This document shows, one piece after another, positions 16,319 through 24,090 of a stretch of DNA of 64,000 nucleotides. The notes beneath the pieces were generated by a model, which saw only the letters and a program-made list of their open reading frames with translations, was not told the DNA's origin and searched no databases. The stretch's first letter is position 1, and each line of letters starts with the position of its first letter. The DNA comes from Caproicibacter fermentans (lineage in GTDB: Bacteria; Bacillota; Clostridia; Oscillospirales; Acutalibacteraceae), in the NCBI RefSeq assembly GCF_009746625.1, contig NZ_VWXL01000053.1:62001-126000 (forward strand). The letters run 5' to 3'. A program made the translations under genes and the position numbers.

Positions 16319-17242
16319 TTGAACAAGATGATTGAGGTCAACGGGCTGAAGAAAAATTTCGGGAATATTGAGGCTGTAAAAGGAATCAGCTTTTATGTGG
16401 AGAGGGGAAAGCTTTTTTCTTTTCTCGGCCCCAACGGCGCCGGAAAGTCGACGACGATACAAATCCTCTGCACGCTTCTCAGCTACGACGGCGGAACGGT
16501 GACGATCGACGGGATGGATTTAAGCCGGAACAGCCGGAACAGCCGGAATATCCGTCGGGAAATCGGCGTGGTGTTTCAGGAAAATATGCTCGATTCGCTT
16601 CTGACCGTTCGGGAAAACCTCACAATTCGCGCGGGGCTTTACACAAAGGAAAAAGCGGCGATTCAACGGGCTGTTTCCGACGCGGCCCGGGTTACGGAAC
16701 TAAATGAGGTTATGGACCGCCCGTACGAGAAGCTTTCGGGTGGGCAAAAGCGCAGAGCCGATATCGCCCGTGCTTTGCTCCATACGCCGAAAATTCTGTT
16801 TCTCGACGAGCCCACGGCCGGGCTCGATCCGCAGTCCAGAAGGAATATCTGGGAAACCGTTCGAAAGCTGCAGACGGAAACCGGGCTGACCGTCTTTTTG
16901 ACGACGCATTACATGGAAGAAGCTGCTGAATCCGACTATGTCATTGTGATCGACCATGGAGAAGCAGCCGCAAAAGGGACGCCGGCGGAGCTTAAGACGC
17001 GATTTGCCAGTGATACGCTTCAAATCAGCACACAAAATGAAAAAGAACTTCGTGGCGTGCTGGAAGAAGTGAAAGCGGACTTTGCCGTTTCCGGCGGAAA
17101 AGTAATCGTAAAACTTCCGGATACCGTAAGCGCGATTCCGGTGCTAAAACGCTGCGAACCGTTTATTGAAAGCTTTGAGGTTCTGCAGGGAACGATGGAC
17201 GAGGCGTTCATCGGCATCACCGGAAAGGAGTTAAGAGAATGA
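16319..17242 (+). CDS. ABC transporter ATP-binding protein
   Basis: 307 residues from TTG 16319 (AGAAAGGGG upstream); ATG 16328 is also possible. Walker A GPNGAGKST (37-45), signature LSGGQKRR and Walker B ILFLDEPT are intact. The DrrA/NatA-like layout with a C-terminal regulatory region fits an exporter ATPase for a drug, peptide or lipid. Its stop overlaps the permease start by four bases. An SRN-SRN-SRN stretch near residue 70 is encoded by a 9-base tandem repeat. Confidence 0.95.
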   Translation: MNKMIEVNGLKKNFGNIEAVKGISFYVERGKLFSFLGPNGAGKSTTIQILCTLLSYDGGTVTIDGMDLSRNSRNSRNIRREIGVVFQENMLDSLLTVRENLTIRAGLYTKEKAAIQRAVSDAARVTELNEVMDRPYEKLSGGQKRRADIARALLHTPKILFLDEPTAGLDPQSRRNIWETVRKLQTETGLTVFLTTHYMEEAAESDYVIVIDHGEAAAKGTPAELKTRFASDTLQISTQNEKELRGVLEEVKADFAVSGGKVIVKLPDTVSAIPVLKRCEPFIESFEVLQGTMDEAFIGITGKELRE

Positions 17243-18099
17243 GCGTTTTAATCAGACGGAATGTAAAGCTCTATTTTCGAGACAAAAGCGCGGTGTTCTT
17301 TTCCCTTCTGGCGGTCATCATCATCATCGGCCTGTATGCGCTTTTTCTGGGCGGTGTGTGGCTCCCGAGCCAGCTTACAGGGATTCCTTCGGTGGATTAT
17401 CTGATGAACAGCTGGCTGATGGCGGGACTTCTCTCCGTGGTATCCGTGACGACGACCATGGGAGCCTTCGGAATTATGATCGAAGACAAAACGCGCAGAA
17501 TCGACCGGGATTTTTTTGCTTCTCCGGTGAAACGGAGCGGAATCGCGGCGGGATATATCGGAAGCTCTTTTTTGATCGGCGTGATCATGTCTCTGATTAC
17601 CGCCGTTTTAGCGGAATTTTATATCACCTCGAAAGGCGGGGAGTGGCTTTCCGCGGAAAGTCTGCTTACGGTTTTCGGCCTGATTCTGCTCGCGACTCTG
17701 ACGAATACCTCCCTGGTATGCTTTTTGGTGTCTTTCTTTAACAGTCAAAACGCGTTTGGAACGGCAAGCAGCATCATAGGGACTCTGATCGGATTTTTGA
17801 CAGGCATTTATCTTCCCATAGGGGAACTTCCCGCCTCGGTGCAGACGGTGATCAAGCTGTTTCCACCCTCTCATGCGGCGCTTTTGTTTCGTCAGGTGAT
17901 GATGGAGGCCCCGATGAAAACGGCCTTTGCGGGGGCTCCGTCTGATACGGTGCGGCAATTCAAGGAATATATGGGCATAGAGTTTTCCGTGGGGGGACAG
18001 GAACTTGCGCCATGGGTCAGCGTTGTGGTCCTGCTGGCTTCCGCAGTCGTTTTTTACGGATTGTCGGTTCTTAATCTCTCCAGAAAAAAGAAAGATTAA
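17239..18099 (+). CDS. ABC-2 type transporter permease
   Basis: 286 residues with about six membrane segments and the ABC-2 layout: an N-terminal helix after a short basic segment, a loop, then five helices, with TGIYLPIGELPA before the last large loop. It partners with the preceding ATPase to form an exporter. Substrate unknown; the LytTR/DUF3021 genes immediately upstream may regulate it. Confidence 0.92.
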   Translation: MSVLIRRNVKLYFRDKSAVFFSLLAVIIIIGLYALFLGGVWLPSQLTGIPSVDYLMNSWLMAGLLSVVSVTTTMGAFGIMIEDKTRRIDRDFFASPVKRSGIAAGYIGSSFLIGVIMSLITAVLAEFYITSKGGEWLSAESLLTVFGLILLATLTNTSLVCFLVSFFNSQNAFGTASSIIGTLIGFLTGIYLPIGELPASVQTVIKLFPPSHAALLFRQVMMEAPMKTAFAGAPSDTVRQFKEYMGIEFSVGGQELAPWVSVVVLLASAVVFYGLSVLNLSRKKKD

Positions 18100-18101
18100 G
18101 A

Positions 18102-18169
18102 GCCGTTTTCAGAGAAAAAAACGAACCGGACGGTTCCGTTTCTTGTCTGCCCTGAACGGAAAACGGCTG
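18102..18169 (+). terminator. Nested inverted repeats after the ABC exporter
   Basis: An outer 10-base repeat (AGCCGTTTTC at 18102, GAAAACGGCT ending at 18169) encloses an inner hairpin (18119-18141, AAACG..CGTTT) followed by TCTTG. It sits between convergent genes and could stop transcription from either side. Confidence 0.5.
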
Positions 18170-18175
18170 CCTAAA

Positions 18176-18398
18176 TTAGAAATGATAAGAATGGGCCAGA
18201 TCGAACAGTTTTGTCCGCTCAAGAATTTTCAGCAGCACGACGGAAATAGCAGAACCAATTAAAGAGCTGACCATAAAGGGCAGAACATAAGTGAAAAGGG
18301 CCGCCGGAGCCGACAGAAGATAAGCGGCGACGGGGTATGCGGCCAGCGCCCCCAGGATTCCCGTTCCCGGTCAATACGATTTTTCTCAAGTCTTTCAT
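18176..18398 (-). pseudogene. thiW: Remnant of thiW (thiazole-precursor permease), internally deleted
   Basis: An ATG at 18398 opens MKDLRKIVLT, the usual ThiW start. After about ten codons the sequence jumps, with a frame change, to the C-terminal part of a ThiW-like protein: TGILGALAAYPVAAYL, LFTYVLPFMVSSLIG and a closing VVLLKILER, ending at TAA 18176. ThiW proteins have about 160-170 residues, so most transmembrane helices are missing. A complete TPP riboswitch, promoter and terminator remain upstream. No other thiamine gene lies nearby. Confidence 0.85.
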
Positions 18399-18429
18399 TA
18401 AAATCCCCTTCCAATCTTTCAATCATGGT

Positions 18430-18474
18430 AAAAAAGAAAGCGGGACATGCCGAAAAGGCATATCCCGCTTTCTT
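18430..18474 (-). terminator. Terminator of the TPP riboswitch
   Basis: Minus strand: AAGAAAGCGGGATATGCC pairs with GGCATGTCCCGCTTTCTT (one G-U pair), followed by TTTT. It lies between the TPP aptamer and the thiW remnant, as expected for ligand-dependent termination. Confidence 0.92.
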
Positions 18475-18490
18475 CGTAACGGAAATAAAG

Positions 18491-18574
18491 TCCCTTCGTT
18501 GGCATTATCCAAATCAGGTTAACGGGTCGAAGTTCACGCTAACTTCCTCTCAGCCTGTATCACAAGCTCCCTGC
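18491..18574 (-). promoter_or_regulatory. TPP riboswitch (THI element)
   Basis: Minus strand shows CAGGGAGCTTGTGATACAGG, GGCTGAGAGGAAGTTAGCG, GACCCGTTAACCTGATTTGG, then ATAATGCCAACGAAGGGA, the conserved THI-box core. All landmarks are intact although the gene it controls is destroyed. Confidence 0.96.
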
Positions 18575-18594
18575 TTTTGATTCAATTTTCATAG

Positions 18595-18623
18595 ATTGTA
18601 CTCTTGACGGATGAAGATGTCAA
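18595..18623 (-). promoter_or_regulatory. Promoter of the TPP riboswitch transcript
   Basis: Minus strand TTGACA, 17-base spacer, TACAAT, just upstream of the aptamer. Confidence 0.85.
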
Positions 18624-18636
18624 CCGGCTTTCACTT

Positions 18637-18671
18637 GAAAAGGAATGCGGAGCCGTTTTAAAAGGCTCCGC
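18637..18671 (-). terminator. Terminator after the PII gene
   Basis: Minus strand GCGGAGCC and GGCTCCGC form an 8-bp stem with a T/A-rich 9-base loop, followed by ATTCCTTTTC. It is 45 bases after the PII stop codon. Confidence 0.75.
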
Positions 18672-18715
18672 GTATTTCTGCTTATGGTCAATTCGGTTTG
18701 AGAAGGCTCAGTCCG

Positions 18716-19054
18716 TCAAATTGCGTCGTCTCCGCTTTCACCGGTTCTAATGCGAACCGCCTCTTCCACAGGGAATACGAATATCTTTCCGTCTCCGATT
18801 TCTCCCGTTTTAACGGCCTCACAGATTTTAGAAATCAGTTCGGTTACGATCTCGTCGTGCACAACCGTTTCCACCTTGACCTTCGGGAGAAGGTTCAGAT
18901 TATAAACGGTTCCGTGGTAAACTTCTTTCATGCCCTTTTGGTTTCCGCATCCGGAGGTCATCGTGACCGTCATGCCATAAATGCAAAGGTTGTTGAGAAC
19001 GGCCTTTACCTCTTCCAGCTTTTCCGGGCGGATAATCATTTCGATCTTTTTCGT
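18716..19054 (-). CDS. PII-family nitrogen regulatory protein, apparent ACG start
   Basis: The trimeric PII signal protein senses 2-oxoglutarate and ATP/ADP and controls ammonium transport and nitrogen enzymes. Family segments: [11 protein letters not shown], the T-loop with GNQKG and HGTVY, then LLPKVKVE. The usual N-terminus MKKIE-IIRP is encoded here, but the first codon reads ACG at 19054, with AAGGGG eight bases upstream. The first ATG in frame (19039) has no such site and would drop the opening of strand 1. I therefore mark the start at ACG; 112 codons, 107 residues if ATG is used. No amtB or glnA gene is adjacent. Confidence 0.85.
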   Translation of the reverse strand, partial: TKKIEMIIRPEKLEEVKAVLNNLCIYGMTVTMTSGCGNQKGMKEVYHGTVYNLNLLPKVKVETVVHDEIVTELISKICEAVKTGEIGDGKIFVFPVEEAVRIRTGESGDDAI

Positions 19055-19106
19055 AACCTCATCCCCTTGTCAGATTTTTTGTATGAAGGAAATCTTATCT
19101 GCTTTC

Positions 19107-19134
19107 ATTATATCGTTAAGTTCTTCCGAGTCAA
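19107..19134 (-). promoter_or_regulatory. Promoter of the PII gene
   Basis: Minus strand TTGACT, 16-base spacer, TATAAT, about 50 bases upstream of the PII start. Confidence 0.8.
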
Positions 19135-19211
19135 TACAAGAGGAGATAAAACGAGGAAAATAAACCCTGCGGTATTTGAAGGGATCGAATCCCGGATGTT
19201 TTACCATACAG

Positions 19212-19252
19212 GAAAAAGAAAAGAGGATCATCCGTGAAAGGATCATCCTCTT
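19212..19252 (-). terminator. Terminator of the pgk-tpiA-gpmI operon
   Basis: Minus strand AAGAGGATGATCC, 6-base loop, GGATGATCCTCTT, then TTCTTTTTCC, directly after the gpmI stop. Confidence 0.9.
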
Positions 19253-19269
19253 GTTCGTAACTGTCTTAT

Positions 19270-20781
19270 TTATTGAATGATGCTTTTTCCTGTCATTTCG
19301 GGCGGCTGCGGGAGCCCCAAAATTTTCAGCATCGTCGGGGCGATGTCCGCCAGCCTGCCGCCGGAGCGCAGCTTGCACGGATAACCGACAACGCAGAACG
19401 GAACCGGGTTTGTCGAATGCGCGGTGAAGGGCGAGCCGTCGGGCTCCTCCATCTGCTCGGCGTTTCCGTGGTCCGCCGTAATCAGAGCAACGCCGTTCAT
19501 TTCCCGAATTGCTTCAATCACACGGCCGACGCAGGAATCCACGGCTTCCACGGCGGCTTTCGCCGCGTCGAAAATCCCGGTGTGGCCCACCATATCGCAG
19601 TTCGCGAAATTTAAAATAATCACGTCGTATTTGCCGCTGCGAATCCGTTCGACCAGAGCGTCCGTCACCTCGTACGCGCTCATCTCCGGTTTCAGATCGT
19701 AAGTCGCGACTTTAGGAGAATTAATTAACACACGGTCTTCCCCGGGAGTAACGGTTTCCACGCCGCCGTTGAAGAAAAACGTCACATGGGCGTACTTTTC
19801 CGTTTCAGCGATGCGCAGCTGCGTTTTTCCGTTTTGGCTGATGACCTCCGCCAGCGTGTTTTTCAGCTGCTGGGGGCGGAAGGCGACTTCGACATTCGGG
19901 ATCGTGGCGTCGTACTGCGTCATGCAGACAAAATGAAGGGGGAAGAAACCGTTCGCCCGTTCAAACCCGTCGAAATCGGGATCGACAAAGGTACGGGTAA
20001 CCTGACGGGCGCGGTCCGGACGGAAATTGAAGAAAACGACCGAATCGCCGGATGAGATGCAGCCTTCTTTCTCACAGACAACCGGAATGACGAATTCGTC
20101 CGTCACGTCGTTTTTGTAAGATGCTTCCACCGCGGCGGCGGGATCACGGTTCTGTACGCCTTCGCCGAGAACCATAGCGTCATAGGCTTTTTCGACGCGT
20201 TCCCATCTGCGGTCGCGGTCCATCGCGTAATAACGGCCCGTCACGGTAGCAATTTTGCCGATGCCGATTTCCCGCATTTTGTTCTGGCAGTCCAGAATAA
20301 AATCTTTTCCGGAGGTGGGGGGTACGTCGCGGCCGTCCAAAAACGCGTGAACATACACCTTTTTGCAGCCGCGTTGCTTTGCAAGCTTCAAAAGGGCGTA
20401 AAGATGGCTGTTATGGCTGTGGACGCCGCCGTCGGACAGCAGGCCCATCAGATGCAGCGCGTGGCCGGAGGAAGCGGCGGTGTCCACTGCGCCGAGCAGG
20501 GCGGGATTTTCAAAAAAGTCGCCGTCCTGGATCGATTTGGTAATCCGGGTCAATTCCTGGTAAACGATGCGGCCGGCGCCGATATTCGTATGCCCGACCT
20601 CGGAATTTCCCATCTGCCCGTCGGGAAGGCCGACGTCCATGCCGGAAGCGCCGATCTGTGTCAGCGGATTTTCTGCGAAGAGACGGTCGAGGTTCGGGGT
20701 GGAGGCCGCCTTGATGGCATTGCCGTATTCCGGCCCGATGCCGAATCCGTCCAAGATCATAAGAATCAGAGGCTTTTTCAT
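19270..20781 (-). CDS. gpmI: 2,3-bisphosphoglycerate-independent phosphoglycerate mutase
   Basis: 503 residues, normal length. It interconverts 3- and 2-phosphoglycerate using manganese. The metal-binding LMILDGFG start, the catalytic Ser60 in [15 protein letters not shown], and the later [11 protein letters not shown] and HSTNPVPF motifs are all present. AAAGGAG precedes the ATG. It is the third gene after pgk and tpiA, 21 bases downstream of tpiA. Confidence 0.97.
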   Translation of the reverse strand: MKKPLILMILDGFGIGPEYGNAIKAASTPNLDRLFAENPLTQIGASGMDVGLPDGQMGNSEVGHTNIGAGRIVYQELTRITKSIQDGDFFENPALLGAVDTAASSGHALHLMGLLSDGGVHSHNSHLYALLKLAKQRGCKKVYVHAFLDGRDVPPTSGKDFILDCQNKMREIGIGKIATVTGRYYAMDRDRRWERVEKAYDAMVLGEGVQNRDPAAAVEASYKNDVTDEFVIPVVCEKEGCISSGDSVVFFNFRPDRARQVTRTFVDPDFDGFERANGFFPLHFVCMTQYDATIPNVEVAFRPQQLKNTLAEVISQNGKTQLRIAETEKYAHVTFFFNGGVETVTPGEDRVLINSPKVATYDLKPEMSAYEVTDALVERIRSGKYDVIILNFANCDMVGHTGIFDAAKAAVEAVDSCVGRVIEAIREMNGVALITADHGNAEQMEEPDGSPFTAHSTNPVPFCVVGYPCKLRSGGRLADIAPTMLKILGLPQPPEMTGKSIIQ

Positions 20782-20802
20782 TCCTGTACTCCTTTTATGG
20801 CT

Positions 20803-21570
20803 TTACTTTCCGGCCGCTTTGATAATCTGGGCGAAATCGTCCGGCTTTAAGGAAGCGCCGCCGATCAGGCCGCCGTCAACATCCGGCTGCGCGAGAAGCT
20901 CAGCGGCGTTCTTCGCGTTCATGGAACCGCCGTACTGGATGGTCAGGGCGTCCGCCGCCGACGAACCGTACAGCGAAGCCACCGTAGCGCGGATGGTCGC
21001 GCAGACTTCGTTCGCCTGTTCGGCGGTAGCCGTTTTGCCCGTGCCGATTGCCCAGATCGGCTCGTACGCGATGATGATCCGTTTCAGCTCTTCTGCTGAA
21101 ACGCCGCCCAAAGCGATCTTTGTCTGCATGGCGACCAGTTCGGAGGTAATCCCCTGTTCGCGCTGTTCCAGTGATTCGCCGACGCAGAGGATTGCGGAAA
21201 GTCCGCCGTCAAGAGCCGCGCGGATCCGCCGGTTGACGGTAAGGTCCGTCTCGCCGAAATAAGTGCGGCGCTCGCTGTGGCCGATAATGACGTACTGTAC
21301 GCCCATGGAAGCGAGCATCGGAGCGGACACCTCGCCCGTGAATGCGCCGGAAGGAGCCCAGTGGCAGTTTTGAGCGCCTACGCCGACGGAGGAGCCCTTC
21401 GCGGCTTCCAAAACAGGGAACAGGTCCACATACGGCACGCAGACGACGACTTCGCATCCCGCGTCCTTAGCCAAAGGCAGAATGGCGCCGACCAGCTTTT
21501 TTGCTTCTTCCGGGGTTTTATTCATTTTCCAGTTCCCCGCGATGACTGCTTTTCTGAGCTTTTTATTCAT
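20803..21570 (-). CDS. tpiA: Triosephosphate isomerase
   Basis: 255 residues from ATG 21570 (MNKKLRKAVIAGNWKMN), which has AGGAGG eight bases upstream; an ATG eight codons earlier overlaps that site and is less likely. Catalytic residues are visible: Lys in GNWKMN, His in IIGHSERR, Glu in AYEPIWAIGTG. It interconverts dihydroxyacetone phosphate and glyceraldehyde 3-phosphate. Confidence 0.97.
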   Translation of the reverse strand: MNKKLRKAVIAGNWKMNKTPEEAKKLVGAILPLAKDAGCEVVVCVPYVDLFPVLEAAKGSSVGVGAQNCHWAPSGAFTGEVSAPMLASMGVQYVIIGHSERRTYFGETDLTVNRRIRAALDGGLSAILCVGESLEQREQGITSELVAMQTKIALGGVSAEELKRIIIAYEPIWAIGTGKTATAEQANEVCATIRATVASLYGSSAADALTIQYGGSMNAKNAAELLAQPDVDGGLIGGASLKPDDFAQIIKAAGK

Positions 21571-21638
21571 GACTGTAGCCTCCTGTATCATCATAAACGC
21601 GAATGAAAAGGAAGGGGCGGTTTGCCGCCCCTTCCGCC

Positions 21639-22832
21639 TTATTTATCGTTCAGGCAGGCGATTCCGGGCAGTTCCTTGCCTTCCAGGAATTCAAGAGACG
21701 CGCCTCCGCCTGTTGAAATATGGGTCATTTTTTCCGCAAAGCCAAGCTTTTCAACCGCGGCCGCGGAATCGCCCCCGCCGATGATCGAAACGGCGCCGCT
21801 GTCGGCAACCGCCTTTGCGACGGCGACGGTGCCTCCCTCGAAATGCTCCCATTCGCTTACGCCCATCGGGCCGTTCCAGACGACGGTTCCGGCTCCGCAA
21901 ATGGCGTCCGCGAACAGCTTGCGGGTTTTCTCGCCGATATCAAGGCCCATCCAGCCGTCCGGGATTGTATCGGAATTGACGGTCTTGTACTGAGCGTCCT
22001 TTTCGTATTCGTCGGCGACCACATTGTCCACAGGCAGCAGGAAACGCACGTTCTTTTCCTTCGCCTTAGCCATCAGGTCGGAAGCAAGGCCGACTTTGTC
22101 CTCTTCGCACAGAGAGGAGCCGATGGAATAACCGAGCGCTTTCATAAAGGTGTAGGCCATGCCGCCGCCGACAATCAGCGTATCCACTTTATCCAGCAGA
22201 TTGGTGATGACGCCGATCTTATCCGATACCTTCGCGCCCCCGAGGATCGCGACAAACGGGCGTTTCGGGTTCGCGAGCGCGCCGCCCATAATGGTGATTT
22301 CCTTTTGAATCAGGTATCCGCACGCGGCGGGCAGATAATCCGCGACTCCCGCGGTGGAGGCGTGCGCGCGGTGCGCGGTTCCGAACGCGTCGTTGACATA
22401 AATGTCCGCGAGGGAAGCCAGCTCCTTTGCAAAGGCGGGGTCGTTCTTTTCTTCTTCCTTGTGGAAGCGGACGTTTTCAAGAAGTTCCACTTCGCCGTCC
22501 TTCAGGCCGGCGGCAATGCTCTTCGCGCTTTCCCCGATGACGTCCTTTGCCATCTTAACCTCGGCGCCCAGCTTTTTAGACAGATAGTCGGCGACCGGCG
22601 CGAGGGAAAATTTCGGGTTGAACTCGCCCTTCGGGCGGCCCAGATGAGAGCAGAGAATCACTTTCGCTCCGTGGTCCCTCAGATAGCGGATTGTCTTCAT
22701 GGCTTCGTCGATCCGCTTCGGGTCGGAGATGTTTCCCTCCGGGTCAAACGGAACATTAAAGTCGCAGCGGACTAGAACCCGCTTGCCCTTTACGTCAATA
22801 TCCTCTACGGTTTTTTTGTTTAAAGCGTTCAT
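21639..22832 (-). CDS. pgk: Phosphoglycerate kinase
   Basis: 397 residues from ATG 22832 ([19 protein letters not shown]), with AAGGAGAGG six bases upstream. It transfers the acyl phosphate of 1,3-bisphosphoglycerate to [25 protein letters not shown] and the C-terminal [15 protein letters not shown] are family hallmarks. It is the first gene of pgk-tpiA-gpmI; gap is separate at 36.9 kb. Confidence 0.97.
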   Translation of the reverse strand: MNALNKKTVEDIDVKGKRVLVRCDFNVPFDPEGNISDPKRIDEAMKTIRYLRDHGAKVILCSHLGRPKGEFNPKFSLAPVADYLSKKLGAEVKMAKDVIGESAKSIAAGLKDGEVELLENVRFHKEEEKNDPAFAKELASLADIYVNDAFGTAHRAHASTAGVADYLPAACGYLIQKEITIMGGALANPKRPFVAILGGAKVSDKIGVITNLLDKVDTLIVGGGMAYTFMKALGYSIGSSLCEEDKVGLASDLMAKAKEKNVRFLLPVDNVVADEYEKDAQYKTVNSDTIPDGWMGLDIGEKTRKLFADAICGAGTVVWNGPMGVSEWEHFEGGTVAVAKAVADSGAVSIIGGGDSAAAVEKLGFAEKMTHISTGGGASLEFLEGKELPGIACLNDK

Positions 22833-22910
22833 CAAATACCTCTCCTTCATAAACAGGCAGAATTTTGGGAGATCTTTTCGATATTGTTACCTTTCTAACA
22901 AACTTTTTTT

Positions 22911-22939
22911 ATTATACAACCAACGAATGGCATTTTCAA
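22911..22939 (-). promoter_or_regulatory. Promoter of the pgk operon
   Basis: Minus strand TTGAAA, 17-base spacer, TATAAT, about 75 bases before the pgk start. Confidence 0.85.
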
Positions 22940-22988
22940 GCATTTCCGGCGTTGCACTGGCACGAATTTTGGAAGAAAAGGGGATTCA

Positions 22989-23489
22989 TTACCAGTGATA
23001 TTGCCGAAGCTGCCCGCTGCGCAGCATGCCGGGAAAATTCCATTGGCGCAGAACCTCGAACACGCCGACCGCGACGGAATTCGAAAGGTTCAGACTGCGG
23101 GCGTCGGGGTTGTTTCTCATCGGAATCCGGACGCAGGAGTCCGGATTCTCGTAGAGCAGCTTTTCCGGCAGCCCGGCGGTTTCTTTCCCGAAGACCAGGT
23201 AGCAGCCGTCCGGATAGGCCGGCTCCGAATAAACGTGCTGCGCTTTGGTGGAAAAATAGAAAAAATTACCGGTATTGCGGCTGAAAAATTCGGAAAGACT
23301 TTCGTAACAGGTAATATCCAGAAGGTGCCAGTAATCCAGCCCGGCGCGCTTCAGCTTTTTGTCGTCGATCTGAAACCCCATCGGCCCGACTAGGTGCAGC
23401 CGCGCGCCCGTCGCGGCGCAGGTTCGCGCGACGTTTCCGGTGTTCTGCGGGATTTCCGGTTCCACCATGACAATATTCAGTTCCGGCAT
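22989..23489 (-). CDS. trmL: tRNA (cytidine(34)-2'-O)-methyltransferase
   Basis: 166 residues of the SPOUT class. It 2'-O-methylates the wobble base of some leucine tRNAs. Motifs: NIVMVEPEIPQNTGNVART, LVFGKETAGLP and IPMRNNPDARSLNLSNSVA, which build the knotted SAM site. AGGAG precedes the ATG. It lies upstream of the pgk promoter on the same strand and so is probably a separate unit. Confidence 0.95.
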   Translation of the reverse strand: MPELNIVMVEPEIPQNTGNVARTCAATGARLHLVGPMGFQIDDKKLKRAGLDYWHLLDITCYESLSEFFSRNTGNFFYFSTKAQHVYSEPAYPDGCYLVFGKETAGLPEKLLYENPDSCVRIPMRNNPDARSLNLSNSVAVGVFEVLRQWNFPGMLRSGQLRQYHW

Positions 23490-23644
23490 AGTATTCTCCT
23501 TTTTATGAAAAAAATGTGTGATTTTCAGGACAGCTTTTCCAGCGTTTCACTTCAATATTTCGAAAGAAAAGAGGCAGAATAATGAAAGGGTGTAATCTCA
23601 TTTATTTTACTCATACTTTTTTCTGTGTTTGGAGGTTTTATAAA

Positions 23645-23824
23645 ATGTATAAGCAAACCATGGGCTTTGTCCGCGGGATCGGCACCGGCCTTGTCGCCGG
23701 AATGGCTCTTGCGACGGTTGGGAATCAGATGATGAAAAACAACCGCGGCTTCCGTAAACGCGCGAACAAAACGCTGCATACGGTCGGGGAACTGATGGAC
23801 AGCATGCAGTATCTGTTTAAGTAG
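23645..23824 (+). CDS. Small glycine-rich membrane-associated protein, unknown
   Basis: 59 residues from ATG 23645, with GGAGG nine bases upstream. The N-terminal GFVRGIGTGLVAGMALATVG is a short hydrophobic, glycine-rich segment of the YtxH type. A basic, probably helical tail follows, ending TVGELMDSMQYLFK. Short proteins with this tail occur widely in Clostridia, but I know no function. It stands alone, with a terminator-like hairpin just after it. Confidence 0.75.
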   Translation: MYKQTMGFVRGIGTGLVAGMALATVGNQMMKNNRGFRKRANKTLHTVGELMDSMQYLFK

Positions 23825-23842
23825 GATTATGAATCAAGACCC

Positions 23843-23880
23843 GAGGGGGACGGACTTATTATAGCCCGTCCTCCTTCCTT
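23843..23880 (+). terminator. Possible terminator after the small membrane protein gene
   Basis: GAGGGGGACGG can pair with CCGTCCTC across an AT-rich loop, followed by a C/T-rich tail without a clean T-run. Confidence 0.4.
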
Positions 23881-24008
23881 TGCGCAACCCTTTTGCGTGC
23901 GGGGCTTCGCCGGCGAGTCCATCATTAATAGAAATAGTATATTGAGAGGCGCGAAGAATTGGAAAAATTGTTTCATAATTGTTCCACCGTGAGAATTTGG
24001 TGGAATCC

Positions 24009-24037
24009 TTGAAAATTCCTTGGAAATAAGGTAGGAT
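24009..24037 (+). promoter_or_regulatory. Possible promoter of the MORN/MBL gene pair
   Basis: TTGAAA, 17-base spacer, TAGGAT, about 50 bases upstream of the MORN gene start. The -10 is a weak match. Confidence 0.5.
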
Positions 24038-24090
24038 AGAACAAGAAAAGAAAAAGGGAAGAGTTTCCTAGGGAAAGGGGTCCTGAACCC

